From: Thermosphaera sp.
Lineage (GTDB): Archaea; Thermoproteota; Thermoprotei_A; Sulfolobales; Desulfurococcaceae
Direction: 5' to 3'
Length of the DNA: 64,000 nucleotides
Assembly (NCBI GenBank): GCA_038827615.1
Contig: JAWBNK010000002.1
Coordinates: forward strand, 105,038-169,037
Below, in pieces: positions 8,912-17,701 of the stretch. How positions within the stretch are numbered: the stretch's first letter is position 1; each line of letters opens with the position of its first letter. The position numbers and the translations under genes are program-made. Under the pieces are notes generated by a model that was not told the origin of the DNA, did not search any database, and was given only the letters and a program-made list of their open reading frames with translations.

Positions 8912-10027
8912 ATGGAATCCCTCTTGTATAGCTTCTCATCTTCTAATAAAGAATTTATTCCCAAGCAATTACTACTTACGTATGAGCAAACGATCGACTA
9001 TATAATCAAGTATTTTTTCAACACATTGTTTGTTAAGACAGGCCTAGCGGGTAGCGAGATCCTTGACTTTAAGGTTCATCTTCACCCTGTAGATATGGAT
9101 GAGTGTAGTATCCTGCCGGAAAGTGTTGCATCTGTGCTGAATCACTGTAGCGACGTGTGTGGGCAGTACGACTTTGAGAAGGGAGAGATGAATATTTTTC
9201 TCGGGTGCTTAGGCCGGGGTTCAGTGAGGAGATTGCGTTTCTTGGAAATCCCATTGGACGAATACACTGTATTCCACTTGATTATCCACCACTTGCAGGC
9301 AAAGGCTCCTGGGCTTACAATGTTTCAAGCCGGTAATCCGTACACGAGCGGCGACGAGGTGATGTTGCAATTCCTGGAGTACTCTCGCGAGGTTGAAGCT
9401 GATTACTTGGCGAGAATTCTTCTATGCTTGTCCGAGGAGGGGAAACTCGGCATCGATCACCATAACAGGCATCTCAAACACTTATGGAAGCCGCTGAGGA
9501 ACGTTGTCACCCAGATCCCGGATCCATACGAGGAAAAGATATTCTCGAAGGCTGAGACGCCCGCTGGACCGATATACCTGGACGGCATCTGCCACAACCC
9601 GTTTGGGTGGCTGTCTTCTAGAATAGTAGGGGCCGGATTCAAGCTCGTGTTTACGGAACCAGTTGACATTGATTTGAAGAGACTCAACAAAGTGACTGTA
9701 AAGTATAACGCCCCGGGAGCACGTGTTGTGTTTAATGTGGATGGTTACTCGGTGGCGGCCGAGGCTAGCCTGGTCTATATCGGGGAAGAATACATGCCTG
9801 AGAAAAAATACAGCAGTATAGATGAACTGCAGCAATTATTAAGCCGTGTCAAGGGGCAAGCACAACTCCCGCCTGGTCTATGCGATCAAAGTAGGAGATA
9901 TTACGTGATCCCGTTGCCAAAAATTGAGTGGTCATCATCAGATCGGAGAACCCTTACACTCCAGTTGAGCGAGTTCAAAATCCCAGTCAGCGGAAGACTC
10001 TGTAATGAAATCGATGATATTCGTTAA
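8912..10027 (+). CDS. Degenerate zincin-like protein (H-x-x-x-H without the catalytic Glu)
   Basis: A 371-residue protein without signal peptide or membrane segment. Near residues 120-185 it has F-H-L-I-I-H-H-L-Q and, about 40 residues on, E-V-E-A-D-Y-L-A-R. This spacing copies the HExxH ... ExxAD zinc site of gluzincin metalloproteases, but the catalytic Glu of HExxH is Leu. The two His and distal Glu could still bind zinc. The C-terminal half is mixed alpha/beta and not recognised. Function is unknown: an inactive protease, a binding protein, or chance resemblance. It stands alone between a surface gene and a tRNA. Confidence 0.65.
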   Translation: MESLLYSFSSSNKEFIPKQLLLTYEQTIDYIIKYFFNTLFVKTGLAGSEILDFKVHLHPVDMDECSILPESVASVLNHCSDVCGQYDFEKGEMNIFLGCLGRGSVRRLRFLEIPLDEYTVFHLIIHHLQAKAPGLTMFQAGNPYTSGDEVMLQFLEYSREVEADYLARILLCLSEEGKLGIDHHNRHLKHLWKPLRNVVTQIPDPYEEKIFSKAETPAGPIYLDGICHNPFGWLSSRIVGAGFKLVFTEPVDIDLKRLNKVTVKYNAPGARVVFNVDGYSVAAEASLVYIGEEYMPEKKYSSIDELQQLLSRVKGQAQLPPGLCDQSRRYYVIPLPKIEWSSSDRRTLTLQLSEFKIPVSGRLCNEIDDIR

Positions 10028-10401
10028 AACCCCCGTAATTCTCTCAAATAGTTTTTAATATGATCTCGCAGCATCGAGGTCTTTTATGAATGACGATAGT
10101 TTTCCGATTCACGCGGTTGCCAAGGGTCTTGGGCAGCTTGCTCCATGAACCGGTAAAGGCGAAGTTATAGGGAAAAATTGTTGAAACATGCTTGATCCCC
10201 GTAGGTTATTCTCGTTTTTACTATAGCTTGCGATGCTCAATATCACTAACATGATCTCGTCCGGCCTTCTAATTGGGGAGGAACTTCTAGAAGGTAAAAA
10301 GCTACCGCTATCCCTCAACAAACACGCACGATATGGTGTTAACGTAGGAAGAGGTTTCATTGAAAACAGTCCGCTATCTACGGATAGCTACTTAGCAGTA
10401 A
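10028..10401. other. Intergenic region with a plus-strand promoter and a possible 20-codon ORF
   Basis: This 374-bp gap has a TATA-like GTTTTTAATA at 10051-10060. An ATG at 10086 lies 30 bp downstream of its centre, preceded by GAGGT, and opens a frame of 20 codons ending at 10148. The spacing fits the local promoter pattern, but the peptide is too short to judge. The rest of the gap shows nothing recognisable. Confidence 0.35.
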
Positions 10402-10476
10402 CGGGCCCGCCGGGATTTGAACCCGGGTCCTCCGGCTCCGCAGGCCGGCGCCCTATCCTGGCTAGGCTACGGGCCC
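10402..10476 (-). tRNA. tRNA-Arg, anticodon GCG
   Basis: A complete 75-nt cloverleaf on the minus strand. The acceptor stem pairs GGGCCCG-type ends, the anticodon arm is CCGGC-CTGCGGA-GCCGG with anticodon GCG (codon CGC), and the T arm contains GGTTCAAAT. The discriminator base is G and no CCA is encoded. There is no intron. A minus-strand TATA-like element lies at about 10503-10512. Confidence 0.93.
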
Positions 10477-10543
10477 TTTTTCACTATTTATTTAAGGATT
10501 AGGCTTTAATAGTGGTTTAAAAACCTGCTTCAGGGCTTCGGGT

Positions 10544-11173
10544 TCACTGGGTTAGAGCGTTCTTGAACAGGATTGTCTTCTCCTCGGCCCCCTTCCCGGT
10601 TATTTTAAGAATGTCTACGCCGTCCCCTGAGAGGACGTCTCTCTCGACCACTGTCTTCACGGCTTCGACGACTAGTTTCTCGGCGTCGTCCAGCGTGAGG
10701 TCTGGGGTGTACTTAGGCTCTATATACCCTAGGGCGAGCTGGGCTCCTGAGCCTAGTGCTGCATACTTCTCCTCTATTAGGCTTCCAACGGGGTCGAGAA
10801 TGTATAGTTGTGGACCGTTTTCATCGTATCCTCCCACGACGATCTCGGTTAGCATGGGGGCTAGCTTGTAGCTGTAGAGCACTACTGAGAGGAGCTTGGC
10901 AAGCCCTCTAACCCTTATCTCCCTTCCATGCTGGAGCTCGTAGTACTTCGCCTCCATCTCGAGCATTCTCCTCAAGATGTTTACATCTCCCATCAAGCCG
11001 GCAAACCCCACGCCCACGCGCGGGGTTATGGCGAAAACTTTCTTAACGTTGCGGCTTAGGACGAATCCGTCGTAAGTCAGCCTTTTCTCACTGGCTAAGA
11101 CGACTCCATCGCGCGTCTTAACGCCTATGGCGGTGCCGGGCAACATGCTCATGAACTCCACCCTCGCTAACAC
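10544..11173 (-). CDS. psmB: Proteasome beta subunit, possibly non-catalytic paralogue
   Basis: A 209-residue beta subunit of the 20S core proteasome. The fold is clear: P-G-T-A-I-G-V at 12-18, D-G-V-V-L-A-S-E-K-R (22-31), K-K-V around 45, G-x-M-G-D (loop), L-Y-I-L-D-P-x-G-S, and S-G-D-G-V-D-I near the end. Aligned by hand with the Thermoplasma T-T-T-V-G-I start, the residue at Thr1 is Gly13 and Thr14 falls at position 2; the later Lys (K33 equivalent, Lys45) confirms the one-residue offset. Crenarchaea commonly carry two beta types, one of which has this start. Thr14 could still become N-terminal if processing occurs after Gly13. Confidence 0.93.
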   Translation of the reverse strand: MLARVEFMSMLPGTAIGVKTRDGVVLASEKRLTYDGFVLSRNVKKVFAITPRVGVGFAGLMGDVNILRRMLEMEAKYYELQHGREIRVRGLAKLLSVVLYSYKLAPMLTEIVVGGYDENGPQLYILDPVGSLIEEKYAALGSGAQLALGYIEPKYTPDLTLDDAEKLVVEAVKTVVERDVLSGDGVDILKITGKGAEEKTILFKNALTQ

Positions 11174-11234
11174 AACTTAATGTTTAACGAGCAATTTATA
11201 CGTACCGCTCCATCCGAGGGAGGTCTCCGACCCC

Positions 11235-11585
11235 TCAAACCTCCCTCCTCATCCTCGGCGTGAGGTATGAGAGGGCGAGCCCGAGCAGAATTAAGAAGAT
11301 CAAGAGCGCGGACAGGATCATTAGGAGCGGTGAGCCAGTTAAGACATAACCCGCCACAACCACGGCGATCACGGAGACCGTCAGGCCAGCCTCAAGCATC
11401 CTCCAATAACCATTCCTCGAAGACTTCTCAGCGATGACGTGGACAAGGTAGGAGAGAGAGCCCAGGATAAAAGCCAACCCTATCACGCCGGCTGAGACAT
11501 CATGATCGAGGAGGAATCGGGCAGTCCATGCCGCGGCTAGAATAATTAATGCAAGAGGACTTGCGAAATCCCTCCAACTAGTCAT
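11235..11585 (-). CDS. Small four-helix membrane protein, hypothetical
   Basis: About 116 residues with four hydrophobic segments, short basic loops (E-K-S-S-R-N-G-Y-W-R) and a basic C-terminus (T-P-R-M-R-R-E-V). No family is recognised. An in-frame TTG at 11606 would add seven residues; TATA-like elements exist for both starts. It is a neighbour of psmB, same strand, with a 61-bp gap, but no functional link is evident. Confidence 0.65.
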   Translation of the reverse strand: MTSWRDFASPLALIILAAAWTARFLLDHDVSAGVIGLAFILGSLSYLVHVIAEKSSRNGYWRMLEAGLTVSVIAVVVAGYVLTGSPLLMILSALLIFLILLGLALSYLTPRMRREV

Positions 11586-11718
11586 GAAGCAGTCAACCCC
11601 CAACAAGTTTTAATTTGATCAGTACTGATTAAAAGTATTCCAGCAGAAACCCTTCCCAGCAAGGTTTAGAAGAAGCTTAACTCATTAGCAACACTGGCTT
11701 AGCTTAAAGGGTGGTGTG

Positions 11719-12699
11719 ATGAAGGGGCTGGTTATCGCTGGCTACGGGGGGCACGCGGGTTATGCATACGCCGTATCCGTGGAGCTCGTTAAACGGGGAG
11801 TAGAACTCGACATCCTTCTTCCCCGCGGATACCGCTTCTTGGAGAGAAGGTTCGAGAAACTGGGAGAGATAATATACGCTACTCTCCCCCGCAAACCCCT
11901 CGAGCCCTTCCACAGGGGCCTCCACAGATGGTTCAAGGCCTTCGCGGAATCCCTTAGCCTAGCGCGGAGAAGCTACGACTTCGCCTTCGCCACAGGATCA
12001 AACTTCTCGATACCGGCATCCCTAACGCTGAAGATCCTGAGGAGAACCAAGGTTTACACTCTGGAGGCGGTTGACCGGGTTCTCAAGAGAACCAAGGCAG
12101 TAGGCATCCTCTATAAAACAGGTGCAACAGTCTTCCTCGCCTGGGAGGAGCAGTTAGAGATGTACCCCCGTGGAGTAGTCGTCGGACCCATATACGAGCC
12201 ACTCGTATACGAGCCTCGCAACGATGGATATGTTTTGATAACCACCGGTACTCTCGGTGCCGAGGAATTATTCGAGGCGGCAGTCGAGTTGGACGTGGAG
12301 AAAATGGTTGTTCAAACAGGAGATGTGGATCCCGCTCCATACGCGGCTAGGAAGCCAGGCTGGGTATTCTTCCAGTATACAGAAGACCTCTACAAGTGGA
12401 TAGCCGGCGCTAGAATAGTAGTGACTCATCCAGGAATAACTGCTGCTACTGCAAGGTTTGCATACGGGAAACCAGTTGTCATCGCCTACACTAGGAGGCA
12501 CTCTAAGATCTTCACTAGAAGAGAGGTTGAAGCCTTCGCGGAAAAATTAAACGCTGCCTTCCTCGACGAAGCCACACCGAGTAAACTCGCAGAAGCCCTG
12601 AGAGAAGCAGAGAACAGGAGAGTCCCCGCATACCCTAACGGTGCTGTCAAAATAGCTGAATACATTACAACCCCGCTAGGTCTAGCCCGGAGTGAGTAG
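11719..12699 (+). CDS. Alg14/Alg13-like glycosyltransferase fusion (Agl24-type candidate)
   Basis: A 326-residue GT-B fold protein. The N-terminal half starts L-V-I-A-G-Y-G-G-H-A-G-Y-A-Y, like the acceptor-binding Alg14 half; the C-terminal half has L-I-T-T-G-T-L-G and H-P-G-I-T-A-A-T-A-R ... G-K-P-V-V, the Alg13/MurG-like sugar-nucleotide site. In eukaryotes the two are separate proteins that add the second GlcNAc to dolichol-PP-GlcNAc; archaea carry fused versions in N-glycosylation. The donor is inferred to be a UDP-sugar. ATG 11719 is preferred over GTG 11716 because of GGGTGGT just upstream. It fits the many S/T/N-rich surface proteins nearby. Confidence 0.75.
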   Translation: MKGLVIAGYGGHAGYAYAVSVELVKRGVELDILLPRGYRFLERRFEKLGEIIYATLPRKPLEPFHRGLHRWFKAFAESLSLARRSYDFAFATGSNFSIPASLTLKILRRTKVYTLEAVDRVLKRTKAVGILYKTGATVFLAWEEQLEMYPRGVVVGPIYEPLVYEPRNDGYVLITTGTLGAEELFEAAVELDVEKMVVQTGDVDPAPYAARKPGWVFFQYTEDLYKWIAGARIVVTHPGITAATARFAYGKPVVIAYTRRHSKIFTRREVEAFAEKLNAAFLDEATPSKLAEALREAENRRVPAYPNGAVKIAEYITTPLGLARSE

Positions 12700-12836
12700 T
12701 TGGCAAGCTCGTGCCGGAAACTAGTTGCAATCCTCGTGATGAAACAGCCTTCATCGAGGCATGTGGGCCCAACATATTCATGTTTAGGCACGTATTTATT
12801 AAATGGTAGTTGCGTTTAACCCGGGAGAGCGAGAGT

Positions 12837-12995
12837 GTGAAATCCAAGAAGAATATTCTCCACGGAGTCTTAGGCGGAACATTCCTGATAGGGTTGGCGA
12901 TGCTATTCTATTTCGACGAGTTTCGGCCTTGGATACTTGCAGTAATCGGTATCTTAGCCATAGGAGAAGCAGTAATAACCTATTACTCACAGTGA
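12837..12995 (+). CDS. Small two-helix membrane protein, hypothetical
   Basis: A 52-residue protein: a basic start (V-K-S-K-K-N), two hydrophobic helices separated by F-D-E-F-R-P-W, and Y-Y-S-Q at the end. GTG 12837 follows GGGAG; a TATA-like TATTTATTAAAT centred near 12797 places transcription at about 12822, after the upstream TTG at 12810. Short length limits certainty. Confidence 0.5.
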   Translation: MKSKKNILHGVLGGTFLIGLAMLFYFDEFRPWILAVIGILAIGEAVITYYSQ

Positions 12996-13170
12996 ACTCC
13001 TCAAAGAGGCGAGCTTATCTGATCCATCTCCAAGCGACTCGCCGAGCCAGGTTGTTTCAAACAATAGTCAGAGGTTTAAGAGTTTCGTGATCATCTCTGA
13101 AGAATGCTCACTACTCAGAGAGCTCTTAAGCATTCATGATAACGTGAGATATTAATTATGTACGCGCCAA

Positions 13171-13245
13171 CGGGCCCGCCGGGATTTGAACCCGGGATCT
13201 CCGGCTCCGGAGGCCGGCGCCCTATCCTGGCTAGGCTACGGGCCC
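13171..13245 (-). tRNA. tRNA-Arg, anticodon CCG
   Basis: A 75-nt cloverleaf on the minus strand with anticodon loop CTCCGGA (codon CGG). It differs from the tRNA-Arg(GCG) at 10402-10476 at three positions only: the first anticodon base and two bases in the variable region. No intron, no encoded CCA, discriminator G. Confidence 0.93.
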
Positions 13246-13286
13246 CTTCTATGAATAATCTTGGGTTGGGCCTTTATAGAGTGTTC

Positions 13287-14339
13287 TCACATCACTTTCA
13301 AGCCTGACCCAGTGAGGATTAGTGCCGTCCTCTTCCCTCTCAGCGCATCAGCCATCTTTCGAAGCGCTGCTAGGACTATTGCTGATGTGGGTTCCACGGT
13401 GAAGCCCATCTCCCAGAGCTCCCTGGTTGCTTCCGCTATCTCGGTGTTGCCCACTAGGATTACGTCTCCTTTTGCCTCCCTTATCTTCGAGGCTATTTCA
13501 CTCAGCCTCGGCGGGTTCGGGACCATAACCCCGTCGGCAAGGGTCGATTCCTCCCCTTTCTCCTCATATCCCTTGACGGCCTTGAACACGGGCTGGACGC
13601 TGTAGCCTTGAACCCCGTAGATGACTGGTATTCTTTGAACCACTCCAAGCTTCACCAGGCTTCTAAACCCCTGGTAAACGCCTAGAAGCAGGGATCCCGA
13701 GCCAACGGGCAATATTATAGCGTCGGGGACGCCCGCCTCCTCGTATATTTCATACGCTATTGTCGTGAATCCTGTGGTGAAAAGGGGGCTCCAAGTATGA
13801 GCAACGTAGAAGTGATCCCGTGCGTACTCCAGAGCTTTAGAGGCTGCCTCACTCCTGTCAGAAGCCTCTACTACTATCCCGCCGAGTTTTCTCACAAGCT
13901 TCTTCTTACCTTCAGGCGCGGTCTTCGGCATTATGATGCGTGCTTCAAGGCCATATAATCTGGCAAAGAGCGCTACCGATATTCCGGTGTTACCGCTAGT
14001 GTCCTCTACGACTTTATCGAACCCCATTCTGTAAGCGTAGTAAGCAGCCAGCGCTGAGCCTCTGTCCTTGAAGCTACCGCTCGGGTTCAAGTACTCGAGC
14101 TTGAAGAATACTTCGACGCTGTTTAAAACCTCCCTTACTAGGGGAGTGCTCCCCTCCCCTCTTGTCTTATCAGGGGTGAAGGGGAGCATGGAGGAATACC
14201 TGAAGAGCCCGCGTCCGCGGGGCTCGAAACGGATTTCATACTCCAGCTCCAACGGGTGTTCGCAACGTGGGCATTTAAACAAGTATTGAGACCACAAGCT
14301 TGTCCTGAAGCCGCACCTTGGGCAACGCCACTCGGGCAC
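13287..14339 (-). CDS. thrC: Threonine synthase
   Basis: Converts O-phosphohomoserine to threonine with PLP. The 350-residue protein has an N-terminal zinc ribbon (C6-x2-C9, C23-x2-C26), then the fold type II PLP enzyme: N-P-S-G-S-F-K-D-R with PLP lysine Lys91, the S-G-N-T-G loop at 116-120, the phosphate-binding P-V-G-S-G-S-L, and T-G-S-G near the C-terminus. It is a useful reference for the altered homologue at 61555-62682. The start at ATG 14339 follows GGGACCCG. No partner genes of threonine synthesis are adjacent. Confidence 0.93.
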   Translation of the reverse strand: MPEWRCPRCGFRTSLWSQYLFKCPRCEHPLELEYEIRFEPRGRGLFRYSSMLPFTPDKTRGEGSTPLVREVLNSVEVFFKLEYLNPSGSFKDRGSALAAYYAYRMGFDKVVEDTSGNTGISVALFARLYGLEARIIMPKTAPEGKKKLVRKLGGIVVEASDRSEAASKALEYARDHFYVAHTWSPLFTTGFTTIAYEIYEEAGVPDAIILPVGSGSLLLGVYQGFRSLVKLGVVQRIPVIYGVQGYSVQPVFKAVKGYEEKGEESTLADGVMVPNPPRLSEIASKIREAKGDVILVGNTEIAEATRELWEMGFTVEPTSAIVLAALRKMADALRGKRTALILTGSGLKVM

Positions 14340-14521
14340 ACGGGTCCCTCCCCACTAACTAATACAGCTAAGGCTTGAAAAACCTCTAGTCGACGGGCAA
14401 CCCCTATTATATGATCTTTTCTCTATATATGGGAATGACCTCGCGCCCTCTCTCATGGGATTAGCAATTAACTTATAACCTTGGGTTAATTAATATATAA
14501 CGTGAACCGGGGTGAACATGT

Positions 14522-17500
14522 TTGAAGAAGGTTATATCAGTATTATTAGTTATAGCCTTAATTGCTCCTTACCTGATGTTGATTCAACCGATTCAAGCGC
14601 AAGGCGTATCACTAGTATCAGTGACTCCCGACAGACCATACCTATATCCCGGGGAAGAAGTTAACGTTACCATTCAAACATCAATCACCAACCTGAGAGT
14701 GACCGTGTTGCTCAGGCACACTTACAATGCAGAGATCGTCTACTACGCTAACACGACCGTTTTCCCTGAGCCAGGAGTATACAGCATTATACTGAAAGTC
14801 CCGCACGACCTGTTCGGCATCGGTGACACGACCTACCAGGTGTTGTGGATTCAGATAATAGCGGGAGCAGAGTCCCTGAGCCTTTACAGAGACCTATACC
14901 CCTTGATCACCGTCTATCCGGGTGTAACCACGATCCTGGACGAGAACGAATTGCCTACCAAGATAACTGTAGCGGGCTACGGGTTTGAAGAGGGTGCAAC
15001 CATATACGGGTTCTACATTGGAGAATACTACTACGAGCTCTTGGAGCCTGTTCAAACCAATTCGAGCGGTATGTTCGTGTCTGAATTCTACTTGATAGAC
15101 GTCACTGGTTGGAGCATTCCAATGGGAGATTACGAAGTATATGCAGACAGCGACGCAGAGTTCAACGACTACCAGCACCCGGGCGTTTTGTCGATACATC
15201 CAATTGCGTTCATTCATCCCAGCGAGGGCTCCGGTTCTCCCGAAGAGCTCGCTGACATAGAGGTGTACGGTTTCGGCTTCCCAGCCAGCACTCAGGTGGC
15301 AAGTATTCAGCTATGTAGCGTTAATGATCCTTCAACATGCTACATATTCCCAATCGACGACTATTCGACTGACCCAGACGGATTCCTGTACATATCGGAT
15401 CTAAGCCAATACAACTATGCTTCGATACCGGGAGGAGTATACTGCTTGGTCGTGGAAACGGTGGACGGGGTATTCAAGTTCCCCAACGCTCTCTACTCGG
15501 TCTACCCGTACATTAGATTGATAGGTCCGGACGTTGTGCAACCCAATGAATACATATGGTTCGAGGCCTCGGGGTTCCAGCCGGGAGCAACGATTTCAGT
15601 ATATCTCGACGGAGTCTTAATCACTCAAGTCGTGACCGATGAGAACGGCTTCGCTGAATTCTACCTGCCTGTCCCGGAGTTGATTGAGGAGGGGCCTCAC
15701 ACCATATATGTCACGGACGGAGTATTCGAAGCATACTTCCAGCTGTCCTCGCCGTTCGCTATTATCCAGCCGAGTCAAGTGTTCGGGAAGGATAGTGAAG
15801 TATACCACTTAACAATCTACGGGTATGGTTTCCTCGAGGGAACAGGAGTCTCTGAAGTATGGTTGTGCTCTACGACCTGCTACGTCTTCCCTATAGGAGA
15901 CGTGTATGCAGATGACACGGGATTCATTCACATAGCTGAGCTCGGAAGCTACTTGAACACTAACATGTCCCTGGGACAGTACAGATTGTTGCTAAAGCTT
16001 GACAACAACGGCGTGCTTGCTTCCTCATCGCACGTAAACGTTGAACCATTAATGGAGGTGTTGAGCGGTCCCAGCGTTAAGATAGGCGGGGAGATAACGA
16101 TAGCTCTATACGGCTTCGCGCCAGGAGAGATGGTCGACGTATATTTAGCCGGTAGGCTGATATACTCTGACGCTGTGGACGTAGATGGTAATGCAACCTT
16201 CCATGTAACAGTACCCCTCGACATTCCCGGTGGACCTCAAGAACTCAAGGTCGTGGGAAGAACATCAGGTCCATTCTATGCTCAGAACACCACCATCTAC
16301 ATAGAGCCCAGCGCCTACTGGATTGTGCTCGACTACGAGCAAGAGCCGAAAGATTATCCGAGAGCATACGCCTCCTATAACGGCACTCAAATAGTTATCA
16401 ACTACCCCACCGGCGAGACAGTGTACCTGGGAGACTACATTAGGGTGGAAGGATATGGTTTTGCCGCAAACGAGACAGTCGGGATCTACATCGGCAACTA
16501 CCTAGTTGCCACCGTAAAAGCCGATGCATCAGGTAGGATATCTGTCGTGAAGTTAATCCCATCGATCCCTGGAGGAATCCACGTCGTGAGGGTTGAAGGC
16601 GAAGTGTCGGGCCCGATAACGGCCTCCTGGATGCTCGATGATGCTGTGACATCGCTAGAAGTAGAGGGCAGAATAATAGCTGCAGCATTAAACAAGAACG
16701 AGCCCACGCTAGAGGGCTCGGGGATAATAAGGCTCTACGGCTCTGGATTAAAACCCGGCACAGTCTTCAAGGTTGTCCTAGTCAACGGCACTGATGCATT
16801 AATGTTCTACGCTCCATACATTCAGACCTCGTGGCACGTCGATAGTGATGGCTTGCTCAAGAGTCTATACGGCTTCACCTCCCTCACAATACCTTTCTCC
16901 CAGCCCGGATTCTACGTAGTAACTCTATTCTACAAGGATCCAGAAGGTAATGAGTATTCAACTGATCTACCAGTACTAGTGATAATCCCGCTGGAGATAA
17001 CTCAGAGGCTTGATGACATCGAGGCCAGGCTATCGGATATAGAAGCGCAGATAGCAACTCTTCAAGCACAGATAGATGCCTTGCTTGGGCAGTTGGAAGC
17101 ACTCAATCAGACAATTACTCAAAGGTTGATCGACCTGCAGGGAATGATCGACGACTTGCAGGCACAGTTGTCCTTGATTAACTCGACTCTCGCGGGCGAT
17201 ATCGCGTTGCTGGGGCAGAGAATATCGAGTCTCGAGTCAATGCTGGCTCAGCTCAGCCAGGAGCTCGATGCTCTCTCCTCACAGATAAGCGACGTTAACT
17301 CCACACTACTCGCTAGAATAGAAGACCTGCAGGAGAGGCTGAACAATGCTTTCTCAACGATTCAAGAATTATCCTCAAGGATTAACGAACTGGAGCAAGA
17401 GCTCGCCTCGCTGAGCAACGCCTTGAACAGCGTCTCCAGCAGTCTGAATGGACTTCAAACAACAGTAGGAGACTTGAACAGTCAGCTGAACGCATTAGAG

Positions 17501-17656
17501 AATAAGGTTGACGATCTGTCAAGGAAGTTGGACGAGGCATCATCGACCGCCTCCACTGGTTACTCGTTGTCGATAATTGCCCTGATATTTGGGCTAATAG
17601 GGGCGGCCATAGGAGTACTAGCATACACGTCTATAAGGGGCCTCAAAAAGCCCTAG
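14522..17656 (+). CDS. Large surface-layer-type protein with coiled-coil stalk and membrane anchor
   Basis: A 1044-residue secreted protein. Residues ~3-26 form a signal peptide ending A-Q-G. Residues ~30-800 are beta-rich repeats of an immunoglobulin-like kind, marked by recurrent G-x-G-F, A-x-I/V-x-V-Y-x-D/G-G and D-x-x-G-F/M segments, with scattered Cys pairs. Residues ~825-1000 are a long heptad coiled coil (I-E-A-Q-I-A-T-L-Q-A-Q-I ...), and a single TM helix near 1014-1036 ends in a basic tail. This order (beta ectodomain, stalk, C-terminal TM) matches archaeal S-layer stalk proteins such as SlaB and recalls tetrabrachion. TTG 14522 follows GGGGTGA; TATA elements are at about 14471-14500. 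Confidence 0.8.
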   Translation: MKKVISVLLVIALIAPYLMLIQPIQAQGVSLVSVTPDRPYLYPGEEVNVTIQTSITNLRVTVLLRHTYNAEIVYYANTTVFPEPGVYSIILKVPHDLFGIGDTTYQVLWIQIIAGAESLSLYRDLYPLITVYPGVTTILDENELPTKITVAGYGFEEGATIYGFYIGEYYYELLEPVQTNSSGMFVSEFYLIDVTGWSIPMGDYEVYADSDAEFNDYQHPGVLSIHPIAFIHPSEGSGSPEELADIEVYGFGFPASTQVASIQLCSVNDPSTCYIFPIDDYSTDPDGFLYISDLSQYNYASIPGGVYCLVVETVDGVFKFPNALYSVYPYIRLIGPDVVQPNEYIWFEASGFQPGATISVYLDGVLITQVVTDENGFAEFYLPVPELIEEGPHTIYVTDGVFEAYFQLSSPFAIIQPSQVFGKDSEVYHLTIYGYGFLEGTGVSEVWLCSTTCYVFPIGDVYADDTGFIHIAELGSYLNTNMSLGQYRLLLKLDNNGVLASSSHVNVEPLMEVLSGPSVKIGGEITIALYGFAPGEMVDVYLAGRLIYSDAVDVDGNATFHVTVPLDIPGGPQELKVVGRTSGPFYAQNTTIYIEPSAYWIVLDYEQEPKDYPRAYASYNGTQIVINYPTGETVYLGDYIRVEGYGFAANETVGIYIGNYLVATVKADASGRISVVKLIPSIPGGIHVVRVEGEVSGPITASWMLDDAVTSLEVEGRIIAAALNKNEPTLEGSGIIRLYGSGLKPGTVFKVVLVNGTDALMFYAPYIQTSWHVDSDGLLKSLYGFTSLTIPFSQPGFYVVTLFYKDPEGNEYSTDLPVLVIIPLEITQRLDDIEARLSDIEAQIATLQAQIDALLGQLEALNQTITQRLIDLQGMIDDLQAQLSLINSTLAGDIALLGQRISSLESMLAQLSQELDALSSQISDVNSTLLARIEDLQERLNNAFSTIQELSSRINELEQELASLSNALNSVSSSLNGLQTTVGDLNSQLNALENKVDDLSRKLDEASSTASTGYSLSIIALIFGLIGAAIGVLAYTSIRGLKKP

Positions 17657-17672
17657 GTTTTCAAGATAAATG

Positions 17673-17678
17673 TTTTTT
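17673..17678 (+). terminator. T-run terminator after the surface protein
   Basis: Six T residues 17 bp past the stop codon, in a T-rich setting, between two convergent genes. This is the usual archaeal termination signal. Confidence 0.4.
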
Positions 17679-17701
17679 CCCTGAGAATCACCTATCCGCT
17701 A

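Noticed and set aside
10233..10502. An 89-codon plus-strand frame ending in the tRNA-Arg region
   Set aside because: It reads through the antisense of a clear tRNA gene and has no family features; the promoter-like element nearby supports only a much shorter frame.
13088..13140. Possible C/D-box guide RNA (GTGATCA ... CTGA)
   Set aside because: The spacing between the boxes leaves no room for a guide sequence and the second pair of boxes is missing.
13287..14339. Second altered threonine synthase
   Set aside because: This copy keeps the PLP lysine, the SGNTG loop and the phosphate loop, so it is the normal enzyme.
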